In this document: in pieces, positions 8,590-16,506 of the stretch | How the letters are laid out: the number at the start of each line of letters is the position of its first letter | Numbering within the stretch: the first letter of the stretch is position 1 | Source of the DNA: Candidatus Hodarchaeota archaeon | Lineage (GTDB): Archaea > Asgardarchaeota > Heimdallarchaeia > Hodarchaeales > YT1-039 | Length of the DNA stretch: 27,607 bases | Direction: 5' to 3' | NCBI GenBank assembly: GCA_016840025.1 | Contig: JAEOTF010000135.1 | Location: 1 to 27,607 of the forward strand | The notes under the pieces: generated by a model | What the model saw: the letters and a program-made list of their open reading frames with translations, nothing else | Database searches by the model: none | What the model was told of the DNA's origin: nothing | Program-made: the position numbers and the translations under genes

Positions 8590-8618
8590 AGGAACTTGTT
8601 TTATCGTGGACAGTTCCT
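8590..8618. terminator. Inverted repeat between convergent herA and membrane-protein genes
   Basis: AGGAACT (8590-8596) and AGTTCCT (8612-8618) form a perfect 7-bp stem with a 15-base loop, located 47 bases after the herA stop and touching the stop codon of the minus-strand gene. The loop is long and no T-run follows, so its role as a terminator is uncertain. Confidence 0.3.
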
Positions 8619-8991
8619 AACGGTAACCTGTTCCCCGTTTTCCTGTTAAATACCCTAAAAATCCCCATACTCCTGTCCAACACATTTCAAAAACAAACAT
8701 TACAATTCGGGAGATAATCAAGTCAATTAATGGTTCCTGAGTCTCTTCATAGGCCACAAATGAGAGAATATAATAACTAGCATCCATGGAAAGGGGCGAG
8801 AAGACACAAAAAAAGGTACTGATGTAGCATGCAAGGATAGCCCCGTCTTTCAACAATATTTTTGATAACCCTGGTGTATCATGCTCTATAAAGGCCCTGC
8901 AGCCGAACATTTGCCAAGAAAGATAGTACATGACTAGAGCTGGAACGAAAACTATTGTCCCTATTTCAAGAGCTAAAGGCATTAAGGTCAC
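8617..8991 (-). CDS. Small three-helix membrane protein, unknown
   Basis: This 124-residue hydrophobic protein has likely membrane helices at about residues 10-29, 52-69 and 90-114. Residues 28-50 and 70-88 form short polar loops, and the C-terminus is basic (GKRGTGYR). I do not recognise a family. It begins 7 bases after the stop of the glycosyltransferase on the same strand, so the two are probably co-transcribed, which suggests a link with glycan or lipid-carrier metabolism. The start may be GTG 8991 or ATG 8982 (residue 4). A GTGA stretch 6 bases before the ATG slightly favours the latter. Confidence 0.55.
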   Translation of the reverse strand: MTLMPLALEIGTIVFVPALVMYYLSWQMFGCRAFIEHDTPGLSKILLKDGAILACYISTFFCVFSPLSMDASYYILSFVAYEETQEPLIDLIISRIVMFVFEMCWTGVWGFLGYLTGKRGTGYR

Positions 8992-8998
8992 GTTCCAG

Positions 8999-10195
8999 TT
9001 AGTTTAATATCGATTTGTAGGCATTTTCAAATTTTTCAGCAAGCCGTGGCCAAGAGAAATGTTGTTGAATGGTTTCTATTGCTTGTTGGCTAATATTTTT
9101 TCTCTGTGAAGGGTCTTCAAGAAGTTCAATCACCCTTTTTGAAAGTTTGTCGGTATCCCCATAAGGAACACCGATAGATCCTTTATATCCTAAAATGGTG
9201 GTTATTCCACCCACTTTACTAACTATAACTGGCTTTCCTGATGCCATGGCTTCAAGAATTGATACACCTAACCCTTCCGTGTCGCCCGCTTTATCCATTA
9301 TTGATGGGTTGACAAATATGTCACAAGCTTTGTAATAATCAGGGAGATGCTCACTAGGTACACGACCGCAAAAATGGATATTTTCTTTCAGGTCAAGTTT
9401 ATCACAAAGACCCAATAATCTATTCTTTTCGGGACCACCGCCCACAATGAGGAGTTTAACGTCCTTAATTTGTTCTTTTACTGCTTTTATTGCTCTAATG
9501 AGGACATGTACTCCTTTTCTTTCAATGAGCCGTCCTACGAATAAAATTGTAGGTTGATTATCCAGATGTAAATGTTTTCTTGCGGTTTCCATTGAACCTG
9601 GTTTAAAGATAGTTGTATCCACACCCGAAGGGATGATTTTCACTGGCGTATCTATTTTTCCTAAAGAAAGTATCTTTTGAGTTGTAAAATGGCTATTAGC
9701 AATTATTAAATCAGCTTTTTGGAATGTTTTTACCAAGGGAGCTCTCATAAACCACATTTTTTTGGCTAGAATCACCTCTACACCGTGAACAGAGATGATA
9801 TGGGGTTTTTTTGTTTTAATGATGGAGGAGATCAACCCTGAGGGAAACCCCCATTGAGAATGAATGATATCTGTATGGCGCACCCGTACTTGTAAATTCA
9901 GAAAAGAAGAGGTAAGAAAAGGAAGCATCATCATACGGTGAAAATTTGAGGTTTGGAGCAATGCAGGCATAAAACCTGATGCCAGATCCTGTCGAGAACG
10001 TGGTAAAAAATACGTAAATCGCTCAACATCGATTCCCTGCATGTTCTCCTTCCAACTACAGCCCGGATAATGAGGAGAAAGAATTGTGACCTTATGTCTC
10101 CGTTGGACTAAATGACGTCCGAGTTCAAATACAAATGGAGCCAATGGATCGCCTTTGTAGCGAGGGAAAGAGGATGTAGGCATTAGAATCTTCAT
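8999..10195 (-). CDS. GT4-family glycosyltransferase
   Basis: This 398-residue GT-B-fold glycosyltransferase (GT4 family) moves a sugar from a nucleotide donor to a glycan or lipid acceptor at the cytoplasmic face. The N-terminal acceptor half begins MKILMPTSSFPRYKGD. The linker has IIPSGVDTTIF (187-197), the donor half starts FVGRLIERKG (219-228), and the EX7E motif is Glu307 to Glu315 within EGLGVSILEAMASG. The length is normal. ATG 10195 lies about 25-35 bases downstream of a minus-strand TATA-like TTATAAATTAA (10219-10229), suggesting a short or absent leader. The substrate cannot be told. Nearby epimerase and GT2 genes indicate a surface glycan or N-glycan pathway. Confidence 0.9.
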   Translation of the reverse strand: MKILMPTSSFPRYKGDPLAPFVFELGRHLVQRRHKVTILSPHYPGCSWKENMQGIDVERFTYFLPRSRQDLASGFMPALLQTSNFHRMMMLPFLTSSFLNLQVRVRHTDIIHSQWGFPSGLISSIIKTKKPHIISVHGVEVILAKKMWFMRAPLVKTFQKADLIIANSHFTTQKILSLGKIDTPVKIIPSGVDTTIFKPGSMETARKHLHLDNQPTILFVGRLIERKGVHVLIRAIKAVKEQIKDVKLLIVGGGPEKNRLLGLCDKLDLKENIHFCGRVPSEHLPDYYKACDIFVNPSIMDKAGDTEGLGVSILEAMASGKPVIVSKVGGITTILGYKGSIGVPYGDTDKLSKRVIELLEDPSQRKNISQQAIETIQQHFSWPRLAEKFENAYKSILN

Positions 10196-10324
10196 ATATA
10201 TGAGATTCTCCCGAGAGTTAATTTATAATCAAATCTTAGAGAGATGATAGTCTTTGCTTTGATTTCTTGAACTTGTTGATGCAAATTACAATTTTTGTGA
10301 TTCAAAACAAATATTTTTTGACAC

Positions 10325-10340
10325 TTTTTTAAAATTAAAT
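10325..10340 (+). promoter_or_regulatory. TATA-like element for the UPF0104 gene
   Basis: TTTTTTAAAATTAAAT lies 33-48 bases before ATG 10373. This spacing would give a transcript with a leader of only a few to about 15 bases, in keeping with the lack of a clear ribosome-binding site. Confidence 0.35.
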
Positions 10341-10372
10341 CTGTCTTCACATATTTCAAGGGAAAACCCGTC

Positions 10373-11401
10373 ATGAAGATTAATAAATACAACAACTCAG
10401 TCAAGGAACCTACTATTCGTATATCCAGTATTATTTTTTATTTTTTACTCTTGTTGGTAATCTTTAGTACCATTATTTTTCTCAGCCAGCAATCATTATC
10501 TTCTTTAATAGATTCAATCTCCGATGTGTCGTTTTATACTCTTTTAGGGGCAACAATAGCACTTTTTGGTTATTTTTTTATCCGTGGGGTTCGTTGGTGG
10601 ATGATTCTCCGTCATTTAGGTCATTCAACGCGTAAAAAAACCGCTATTTCAAGTTATTTCGCTCAACAGATAACTAATTTTTCTTCTACACTTTTCCTTG
10701 GTGGTCCTCTCCGTATCTTTCTAGTTTCCAAACTCGAGCATGTACCACCCCATATAGGGTTTGTTTCTCTTAGTCGTGAGATTCTTACGGATTTATTGGC
10801 TCTTTTAACTATCATAGCTATTAGTTTGTTAATCGATTTAATTCTTCCTTATGGGTTTCTGGATTTTGTCCTAACCACTCTAAATACAGTACTCAATGAG
10901 CTAGCTGTAGAGAAACAACTACAAGCATTCCTTTTTCTCTTAGGGATATCAATAGTTGGACTACTTCTCCTCTTTACTTTCATTGGAAAATTCCAACCAG
11001 ATCACTTCCAAAAATACTCTGAGAAAGCCGTCAAAATTTGGGGTGTTCTCAAACACTATAACACCAAAGATGCGACTATTGAGCTTATTTTGTCAATAGC
11101 CATGTATTTTTCATTAATCTTTCACTATGAGATTCTTTTCATAGGCGTCACCGATATAGAGTTCAACATGCTCGTCTCCATAGCATCACTAAGTGTTTTT
11201 ATCTTTCTCGTAACTATTATTCCTATAAGGATAGGGGTAGCCGAGATTACCCTTATAGGTCTAAGTAGATTATTAGAAATACCTTTAAAAGAGGCGATCA
11301 TTGTTTCTATTATCTCTCGAGGTATAATTTCCCTTTTTGCTCTTTTAGCTGTCCCTCTAGCGACCAGAATGATTAAACAAAGTATTAACCAACATAATTA
11401 A
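10373..11401 (+). CDS. UPF0104 / lysylphosphatidylglycerol synthase-like membrane protein
   Basis: This 342-residue multi-pass protein resembles the integral membrane part of MprF (LPG_synthase_TM, UPF0104). It has about seven to eight hydrophobic helices, starting near 20-38 and 54-72. The family pattern is FIRGVRWWMILRHLG (68-82), followed by a conserved FLGGPLRIFLVSK stretch (103-115) and a later ISRGIISLFAL. In archaea such proteins occur in glycan gene clusters, where some (AglR-like) have been proposed to act in moving dolichol-linked sugars across the membrane. That role here is inferred. It is divergent from the GT4 gene and followed by an epimerase and a GT2 gene on the same strand. 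Confidence 0.8.
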   Translation: MKINKYNNSVKEPTIRISSIIFYFLLLLVIFSTIIFLSQQSLSSLIDSISDVSFYTLLGATIALFGYFFIRGVRWWMILRHLGHSTRKKTAISSYFAQQITNFSSTLFLGGPLRIFLVSKLEHVPPHIGFVSLSREILTDLLALLTIIAISLLIDLILPYGFLDFVLTTLNTVLNELAVEKQLQAFLFLLGISIVGLLLLFTFIGKFQPDHFQKYSEKAVKIWGVLKHYNTKDATIELILSIAMYFSLIFHYEILFIGVTDIEFNMLVSIASLSVFIFLVTIIPIRIGVAEITLIGLSRLLEIPLKEAIIVSIISRGIISLFALLAVPLATRMIKQSINQHN

Positions 11402-11417
11402 ACTAAGTTAGTTTTTT
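11401..11417 (+). terminator. Short inverted repeat with T-run after the UPF0104 gene
   Basis: AACTAAGTTAGTT (11401-11413) is a 6-bp inverted repeat around a single G, and it runs into six T (11412-11417). It begins at the last base of the stop codon. The stem is AT-rich and the loop too tight for a stable hairpin, so the T-run is the stronger part of the evidence. Confidence 0.35.
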
Positions 11418-11489
11418 GATAAAAAATCACATTAATACTTATTAAAACAGCCAAAAAACCATCTCTATGTTAGGATAGATGAATCAACG

Positions 11490-12455
11490 ATGAAAAGGCA
11501 GATAATACTTGTAACAGGCGCTGCTGGTTTTATTGGTAGCCATTTAAGCGAGTCCTTGGTAAACATGAATCATGAAGTCATTGGGATCGATAATTTTGAC
11601 CCATATTATGATCCTAATAGAAAGGAACGAAATCTGAGTTGGCTTCGTTCAAATGATAACTTCTCACTCTACAAAATGGATATTTGTGACTTTGAATCCC
11701 TAGAAAAGCTCTTTAAAGAACATAATATTGGGCAAATAATTCATCTTGCAGCGAAAGCGGGTGTTCGCAAGAGCATTGAGATTCCTCTAGCCTATCAAGC
11801 AGTTAACGTCCAAGGAACCACGAATTTACTAGAATTTGCGAAACTTAATGATATTGAACGGTTCATATTTGGTTCATCTTCTTCTGTTTATGGTGAACGA
11901 AGTTCAGGAGGGTTTTCCGAAGATGATTGTACAGATAAGGCTGTCTCCCCCTATGCTGCAACTAAAAAGGCAGGGGAGGTGTTATGCTATGCATATCATC
12001 ATCTTTATGCCTTAAAAATAGTCTGTCTTCGGTTTTTTACGGTTTATGGTCCTCGAGGCAGACCAGATATGGCCCCTTTTAAATTTCTAGATTGGGTAAC
12101 CCAAGGCAAAGAAGTAACTATGTTTGGGGATGGATTATCCAGCCGTGATTATACCTATGTAGCTGATATAGTGAGTGGAATTGTAGCTTCACTCCAAGCC
12201 CCCCTGGATTATGAAATCATCAATTTAGGACGTGGTGAGCCTATTTTACTTAGAGATTTCATCCAAACAATTGAAGAGATAGTAGGTCGAAAAGCAAATA
12301 TCAAACAGTTACCCATGAATCCCGGTGATGTCCCGCATACTTTAGCCAATGTAGACAAAGCTAAACGTCTTTTAGGCTATCAACCTCAAACCTCGGTCCG
12401 AGAAGGAATGCAAGAAATGTATAAATGGTATAAACAAGAGGTTCAAAATTGTTAA
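11490..12455 (+). CDS. NAD-dependent nucleotide-sugar 4-epimerase (UDP-glucose/glucuronate type)
   Basis: This 321-residue extended short-chain dehydrogenase inverts C4 of a UDP-sugar using bound NAD. It has the Rossmann motif TGAAGFIGSH (9-18), a first-strand end VIGIDNFDPYYDPNRKERNL that resembles UDP-glucuronate 4-epimerases, LAAKAGVRKS (87-95), GSSSSVYGE (128-136), and the catalytic Tyr155-x3-Lys159 pair. Length is normal. It lies between the UPF0104 and GT2 genes on one strand and probably supplies a sugar donor to the glycosyltransferases. UDP-glucose versus UDP-glucuronate cannot be settled by eye, though the DNFDPYYD signature favours the glucuronate-like subgroup. Confidence 0.88.
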   Translation: MKRQIILVTGAAGFIGSHLSESLVNMNHEVIGIDNFDPYYDPNRKERNLSWLRSNDNFSLYKMDICDFESLEKLFKEHNIGQIIHLAAKAGVRKSIEIPLAYQAVNVQGTTNLLEFAKLNDIERFIFGSSSSVYGERSSGGFSEDDCTDKAVSPYAATKKAGEVLCYAYHHLYALKIVCLRFFTVYGPRGRPDMAPFKFLDWVTQGKEVTMFGDGLSSRDYTYVADIVSGIVASLQAPLDYEIINLGRGEPILLRDFIQTIEEIVGRKANIKQLPMNPGDVPHTLANVDKAKRLLGYQPQTSVREGMQEMYKWYKQEVQNC

Positions 12456-12510
12456 CAAGAATATGTACATGCTAAAATTCATTAAAACAAGTCCGATCTA
12501 TCCTTAGTCA

Positions 12511-12515
12511 GGTGA
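12511..12515 (+). promoter_or_regulatory. Ribosome-binding site fixing the GT2 start
   Basis: GGTGA lies 5 bases before ATG 12521. An in-frame GTG at 12512 is part of this site, so it is unlikely to be the start. Confidence 0.7.
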
Positions 12516-12520
12516 GCTCC

Positions 12521-13732
12521 ATGGTTAATATTAGAAATATCTTTTTTATTGTATTAATTTTCTCTTTTGTCTTTGTTACCGCTATCGCAATCTCTATTGG
12601 TATAGTAGAACTCTGGGATGATCTATCATCCATTTTGGGGGACTCACCTCAAGATTGGCAAGACTCGCTTACTATTATGAGTATCGAAGAAATAACTCTT
12701 TATTTAGCCTTTTTTTCCCTTGTTCTTTTTTGTCTACTTCTTATATTAAGAGAGGCGTTTCGATATCTTCGTGGTAATTATCCTAACATACTTTTTGACA
12801 TCTCTGACGATAACTTTGTTGGAGCAGGAGATAAGAAAGTTGTAGCGGTAATACCAGCTTATAACGAGGAGAAAACACTTCGACAAGTAATCCAAGATGT
12901 TAGAAAATATACCGATGCTGTGGTAGTCGTTAATGATGGATCGAAAGATGCAACTGCCCAAATTGCTATTGAAGAAAATGGTATCCTTATCAATCATGTT
13001 CGAAATTTAGGATTAGGCCGAACTATGCGCGATGGAATCGCGGCAGCACTTGAGAATGGAGCCGATATTGTAGTAACTATTGATGCAGATGGGCAATATC
13101 GCGCAGAAGAAATTCCTGCACTCCTCACTCCCATTACAGCAGGATATGCTGACTTTGTAATGGGGTCACGACTAAAGGGGAAGATAGAGAAAATGCCTCG
13201 TATCAAGCGTTGGGGAAATAGCCAATTCACAAAATTGTTACGATATCTTACAGGTGTTGGTATTAGTGATGGACAAACCGGTTTTCGCGCTTTATCTAGA
13301 GAAGCCGCGAAAAACGCTGATATTAGCGCGGGTTATACGTACACACAAGAGATGATCATTAAACTGGCAGCACAAGGATTTAGATTCGCTGAAATCCCTA
13401 TTCACTTCGATAAACGAAGTAGTGGTGAATCACGACTGATGTCAAGTCCATTTGATTATGCTGTTCGGGCATTGATGCTTCTTCTGAAAACTATGCGCGA
13501 TTATCACCCCCTTAAGCTCTTTGGATCGATTGGTTTTTTACTTCTCGTTTCTGGTGTAATTTTAGGCGAATATGTAGCAATAGGCTGGTTTCAGACTGGG
13601 ACTGTTGAGCATGCTCCAACTATGATCATCGCAGTATTATTACTCATATCGGGAGTACAAATTCTGATCTTTGGCCTATTGGCGGATGCAATCAAGGAGC
13701 TAAAAATCATCAGAAGTGAATTAAAAGATTAA
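12521..13732 (+). CDS. Membrane-bound GT2 glycosyltransferase (dolichol-phosphate sugar synthase-like)
   Basis: This 403-residue protein has two N-terminal membrane helices (about 5-27 and 58-77), a cytoplasmic GT-A domain and two C-terminal helices. The GT2 part begins VVAVIPAYNEEKTL (107-120), has VNDGSKDATA, the metal-binding DADGQ (Asp188-Ala-Asp190), MGSRL, and DGQTGFRALS, as in DPM1/AglJ-like enzymes that charge a lipid phosphate carrier with a sugar. The C-terminal hydrophobic pair is common in archaeal and bacterial relatives. It follows the epimerase by 65 bases. The likely role, inferred, is making a polyprenyl-phosphate sugar for N-glycosylation or surface polysaccharide. Confidence 0.87.
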   Translation: MVNIRNIFFIVLIFSFVFVTAIAISIGIVELWDDLSSILGDSPQDWQDSLTIMSIEEITLYLAFFSLVLFCLLLILREAFRYLRGNYPNILFDISDDNFVGAGDKKVVAVIPAYNEEKTLRQVIQDVRKYTDAVVVVNDGSKDATAQIAIEENGILINHVRNLGLGRTMRDGIAAALENGADIVVTIDADGQYRAEEIPALLTPITAGYADFVMGSRLKGKIEKMPRIKRWGNSQFTKLLRYLTGVGISDGQTGFRALSREAAKNADISAGYTYTQEMIIKLAAQGFRFAEIPIHFDKRSSGESRLMSSPFDYAVRALMLLLKTMRDYHPLKLFGSIGFLLLVSGVILGEYVAIGWFQTGTVEHAPTMIIAVLLLISGVQILIFGLLADAIKELKIIRSELKD

Positions 13733-13769
13733 GGTTAAATTTCAATATATAGGCTGTGATTGAGGTCTT

Positions 13770-14453
13770 ATGTCTTATGATACCTCAAAGGATCCCAGAA
13801 TTTTAGTAGGTGAGATTGCGCTCGCCAAATGGGAAGCTGCGTTGAAACAGAAACTAGGCATTCGATTTAAGCTTACGAAAAAGGAAATTTCGGATCTGTT
13901 AAGCTCGATGAAGTCTAGTTTAATGGAACTAAAGCATTTATATTGTTCTTCTGAGAGTTTAGTTCATATGAAGCCTATAAATCGTATCTCCTCGGGAGCT
14001 GGCATGCTTTGGAAAGCCATGGAAGAGGGTTATGCCAAAGAAAGGAAGGAGTCATTACTTTATGCTACAATTAGATGGAGTCACAAAATTTTAACAGGTC
14101 TTCCAAAAAGGGAGGTTCAGAGGGATTCACCTTTGGCCGCGGGGGTTGATCTCATGGCAGTTAAACTACGAAACATCTCTAAAGTAGGTGAATTTTGGGT
14201 TACAAAAGTTCATGATGGACAAGAGGATTGGAAAGTGGTGACAAATCTCTCGGGTCTTCAAGCAGGTATGTGTATCCCACTAGCTTTCATCCCACCTGCG
14301 GACGTAGGCGGAATCATTTCAGAGGGAATGTTCATTTCTGGACAAAATTTAGATATAGAACCCGGGGAAGTTCTTGATCATCATTCTTTCGATATAAACC
14401 CTGTTAATGCGCTCCTATTTCAAGCAGGGAAAGGAATTCTAAAATCCCATTAA
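13770..14453 (+). CDS. RNA-binding protein with C-terminal EMAP/tRNA-binding domain (COG2517-like)
   Basis: This 227-residue protein has a helical N-terminal part (1-115) and a C-terminal OB-fold of the tRNA-binding (EMAP/CsaA/MetRS-C) kind. The diagnostic text is FWVTKVHDG (142-150), VVTNLSG (156-162), AFIPPADVGGIISEGMFISG (172-191) and PGE (198-200). This corresponds to the archaeal family COG2517, predicted RNA-binding proteins with a C-terminal EMAP domain, whose function is not established. GAGGT (13762-13766) stands 3 bases before the ATG. It follows the GT2 gene by 37 bases on the same strand and may be co-transcribed without a functional link. Confidence 0.8.
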   Translation: MSYDTSKDPRILVGEIALAKWEAALKQKLGIRFKLTKKEISDLLSSMKSSLMELKHLYCSSESLVHMKPINRISSGAGMLWKAMEEGYAKERKESLLYATIRWSHKILTGLPKREVQRDSPLAAGVDLMAVKLRNISKVGEFWVTKVHDGQEDWKVVTNLSGLQAGMCIPLAFIPPADVGGIISEGMFISGQNLDIEPGEVLDHHSFDINPVNALLFQAGKGILKSH

Positions 14454-14751
14454 CATAGATATTTTTCGCTATTTCTTCTATACACCTGTTGATCTAAGCC
14501 AAAGTATTGAGAATTTCCCTGTTAATTATACCTAATTCTTACTTTCAAGCTTAAACTATGAGAAATGATTTGAAGGATAAGCATACTGGGTACTCGTTTA
14601 GCAGTAGAATTGACCCAGCAAAAATTTCAAAGGAATTTTGTAGATTTCTTGTGTCTGACTATAGTGATAATACAGAATCAAGTTGTTGTTCAATAGTGTA
14701 CTAATTGCTTATTTAACAGTTTATCTAATGATTTCATGGTGATTATTAACT
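14454..14751. other. 298-base gap with one weak small frame
   Basis: The gap is AT-rich. It contains a 48-codon frame (14558-14704) listed separately as doubtful. A GGTGA at 14738-14742 serves the next gene. No tRNA or strong hairpin was seen. Confidence 0.4.
14558..14704 (+). CDS. Doubtful 48-residue ORF with Cys-Cys near the end
   Basis: ATG 14558 opens a 48-residue frame that starts MRNDLKDKHTGYSF and ends SSCCSIVY. It has no visible ribosome-binding site and an in-frame TAA sits just two codons upstream of the ATG. The composition is not low-complexity. It could be a real small protein or chance. The C-terminal cysteine pair recalls lipid-modified tails but the CaaX spacing is wrong. Confidence 0.2.
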   Translation: MRNDLKDKHTGYSFSSRIDPAKISKEFCRFLVSDYSDNTESSCCSIVY

Positions 14752-15105
14752 ATGACTACCACTGTCTTGGCTTCACAGGATTCTATAAGTGAGATACAAA
14801 AAATATTAACTAATTTTCTTCATAAACAAAAGTATACAGTTGAATCTATCGAAAGAAGCACAGATTTGCTTTCAAAATCCGATTATGGGATAATAAATGC
14901 ACGAAAGAAGTCCTTATTCAGAAGACGCGTAATTATAGGCTTTGCAGCTTCGGCACTTGCGTCCTGTGCAGCTGAACGCGTCATTAATATGATGAAGGGA
15001 ACAAAGATTCTATTCGAGTTAGGACAGCAGGAGGAACCAGTTTGTGGGGGACTTCAAGGGGTTTTACATGTCAACTCACTAAATCAGCTAGAACAAATAC
15101 TTTGA
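14752..15105 (+). CDS. Unknown 117-residue protein
   Basis: I do not recognise a family. The first 45 residues are polar and helical (ISEIQKILTNFLHKQKYTVE). They are followed by a basic patch KKSLFRRR (52-59), a mildly hydrophobic helix VIIGFAASALASCAAERVI (60-78), and a glycine-containing tail GGLQGVLHVNSLNQLEQIL. The hydrophobic helix is small-residue-rich and probably packs within a domain, though a membrane-dipping role is possible. GGTGA (14738-14742) lies 9 bases before the ATG, which supports it as a real gene. It is convergent with the next gene across a short hairpin. Confidence 0.6.
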   Translation: MTTTVLASQDSISEIQKILTNFLHKQKYTVESIERSTDLLSKSDYGIINARKKSLFRRRVIIGFAASALASCAAERVINMMKGTKILFELGQQEEPVCGGLQGVLHVNSLNQLEQIL

Positions 15106-15112
15106 ACTTTAC

Positions 15113-15128
15113 TACCCATATTTGGGTA
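15113..15128. terminator. Hairpin between convergent genes
   Basis: TACCCA (15113-15118), loop TATT, TGGGTA (15123-15128) form a perfect 6-bp stem 7 bases after the upstream stop. It could end transcription from both sides. No long T-run is present on either strand. Confidence 0.4.
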
Positions 15129-15160
15129 AAAATATATCTACTGCTGACAACCGTTACTGT

Positions 15161-15907
15161 TTAACTCAAAAACCTGAATTTTGCGGTTATTTGAGGATCG
15201 ATGAGACATTTCTTTACAAAATCCAACTCAAGACGCCATAGTGAAAGTTGAACTGTTTTCTTTTCATACAACTGATAGAGTCGACCAAAATATGTTTCAA
15301 CAAATTTCTCAAAAGACGTTTTCTCCGTATCGGTAGCTTCTATAGTTTCTGTTTCTGAAGGTGATGCTTCAAAAGTATATGAGTCAATATCTTCTGAATC
15401 TGATATGTCTATTCCTGCCTTTTTTTCCATTATTATAGCTGTTTTTCTTTTCTGAATAAATTCGGGTAATTTTTCTCCTCCTAAAACGATTAAACGCCCC
15501 CTTTCAAAGAAAATTTCAAGATATTTGTCCTCAACATGCCCAAATGTAGTAATTATTATAGGAATAAACGCATAGATAAAAAAAGATAGTCCTGTACTTA
15601 TACGGGCTGTAGTTGGGGTAATGTTCCAAAAACCAATGCCAAATATCAAGGCAGTTACAGTGCATACTAGATCTAAGATTAAACTTGCATATCCTGCAAA
15701 ATAAAGCTTATATCCGAGCTGGTAGAGTTGATCTGGTGTGGAGGAGGGAGGTCGAATTTGATACATCCATAGTAGGGCAAACAAAGTGCTAATGATAAGA
15801 TTAAGGTGTAGGATGCTAATCACAAGTGATTCAGGGACTTGAAATGCAACTATAAGTCCAAAAAGATTTTGAATCACTACAAGAATAGTTATATTCTGTC
15901 CTTTCAA
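15161..15907 (-). CDS. Four-helix membrane protein with acidic cytoplasmic tail, unknown
   Basis: This 248-residue protein has four predicted membrane helices (about 6-23, 28-50, 68-93 and 104-123). After them comes a soluble part with FERGRLIVLGGEKLPEFIQKRK (134-155), an acidic Ser/Thr/Glu-rich linker (about 165-195) and an amphipathic end (SFEKFVETYFGRLYQLYEKK). I do not recognise a family. The start is TTG 15907 with a partial GTGA upstream. The roadblock gene ends 52 bases before it on the same strand, so the two may be one transcript. I infer that the tail could be a docking site for cytoplasmic partners such as the roadblock protein. Confidence 0.6.
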   Translation of the reverse strand: MKGQNITILVVIQNLFGLIVAFQVPESLVISILHLNLIISTLFALLWMYQIRPPSSTPDQLYQLGYKLYFAGYASLILDLVCTVTALIFGIGFWNITPTTARISTGLSFFIYAFIPIIITTFGHVEDKYLEIFFERGRLIVLGGEKLPEFIQKRKTAIIMEKKAGIDISDSEDIDSYTFEASPSETETIEATDTEKTSFEKFVETYFGRLYQLYEKKTVQLSLWRLELDFVKKCLIDPQITAKFRFLS

Positions 15908-15959
15908 AGTTTAATCACGGAAAGAGAGGAATGGGGGAAGATAGGATATAAATCTGGAG

Positions 15960-16406
15960 TTATTTTAGGAGATCTTTTAGTTCTGACACTAGATCCGAAA
16001 TGTCTTTTTCTTCTTCCCGAAAGATTATTGGAATCTGTGTGGCATATCGACGAAGCACACGAATGGCTAATCCTAAGGATGTTGCTTCTCGAGACGCGCC
16101 GATCAATATAAAGTCGCCTGCACCACTTAAAATAGTATAGCCTGTTTCTCCACGGATAACGACTTCCCACAGATTACCGTGACCCATTCTGCCTGTGACC
16201 ATCTCGCCTGTAGACAGAACTGCGGCACTAAGAGCCGAAAAAAGATCGGGATCACCTTCTTTTTCAGAAAAGAATGCTACAGACATTCCTGTTCTTGTAA
16301 CTACTGCTAATGCTTCAAGATCCGCGTATCTTACAACCTCTTTTAATACCGCAATAAGTTTTTTTCGTTGTTCAGCCGAAATTTGGAATGACACTGTGAT
16401 ATGCAC
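15960..16406 (-). CDS. Roadblock/LC7 domain protein
   Basis: This 148-residue protein is a roadblock/LC7 (MglB-like) domain, a small dimeric fold that in eukaryotes and bacteria regulates Ras-like GTPases or dynein. It has the fold order: helix AEQRKKLIAVLKEVVRYA (11-28), strand EALAVVTRTGMSVAFFS, helix DPDLFSALSAAVLSTGEMV, strands WEVVIRGETGYTILSGAGDFILIGAS, and a long C-terminal helix. Asgard archaea encode many such proteins. The start GTG 16406 has no ribosome-binding site. A minus-strand TATA-like element at 16435-16444 sits about 34 bases upstream, suggesting a leaderless or nearly leaderless message. No small GTPase gene is in this window. Confidence 0.82.
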   Translation of the reverse strand: MHITVSFQISAEQRKKLIAVLKEVVRYADLEALAVVTRTGMSVAFFSEKEGDPDLFSALSAAVLSTGEMVTGRMGHGNLWEVVIRGETGYTILSGAGDFILIGASREATSLGLAIRVLRRYATQIPIIFREEEKDISDLVSELKDLLK

Positions 16407-16434
16407 CTTGTTAAATGATGTAATGATAGGATAA

Positions 16435-16444
16435 CCTATAATTT
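16435..16444 (-). promoter_or_regulatory. TATA-like element for the roadblock gene
   Basis: On the minus strand AAATTATAGG is centred about 34 bases before the GTG start at 16406, close to the spacing expected for a leaderless or very short-leader archaeal transcript. Confidence 0.35.
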
Positions 16445-16452
16445 TGGTCTAA

Positions 16453-16460
16453 GTATAAAA
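16453..16460 (+). promoter_or_regulatory. TATA-like element for the PfkB gene
   Basis: GTATAAAA begins a purine-rich stretch in which AAAAAAAGGTTT occurs twice (16458-16469 region and 16472-16483). The TTG start of the kinase is about 47-54 bases downstream. Confidence 0.4.
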
Positions 16461-16506
16461 AAAAGGTTTAGAAAAAAAGGTTTGGCTTTTAATTGAGAGT
16501 GTCATT

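Noticed and set aside
10192..10404. 70-codon minus-strand frame between the GT4 and UPF0104 genes
   Set aside because: It lies across the divergent promoters and the UPF0104 start, and has no ribosome-binding site.
14687..14704. CaaX-like prenylation signal at the end of the 48-residue frame
   Set aside because: The nearest Cys is five residues from the end (CSIVY), not four, and the frame itself is doubtful.
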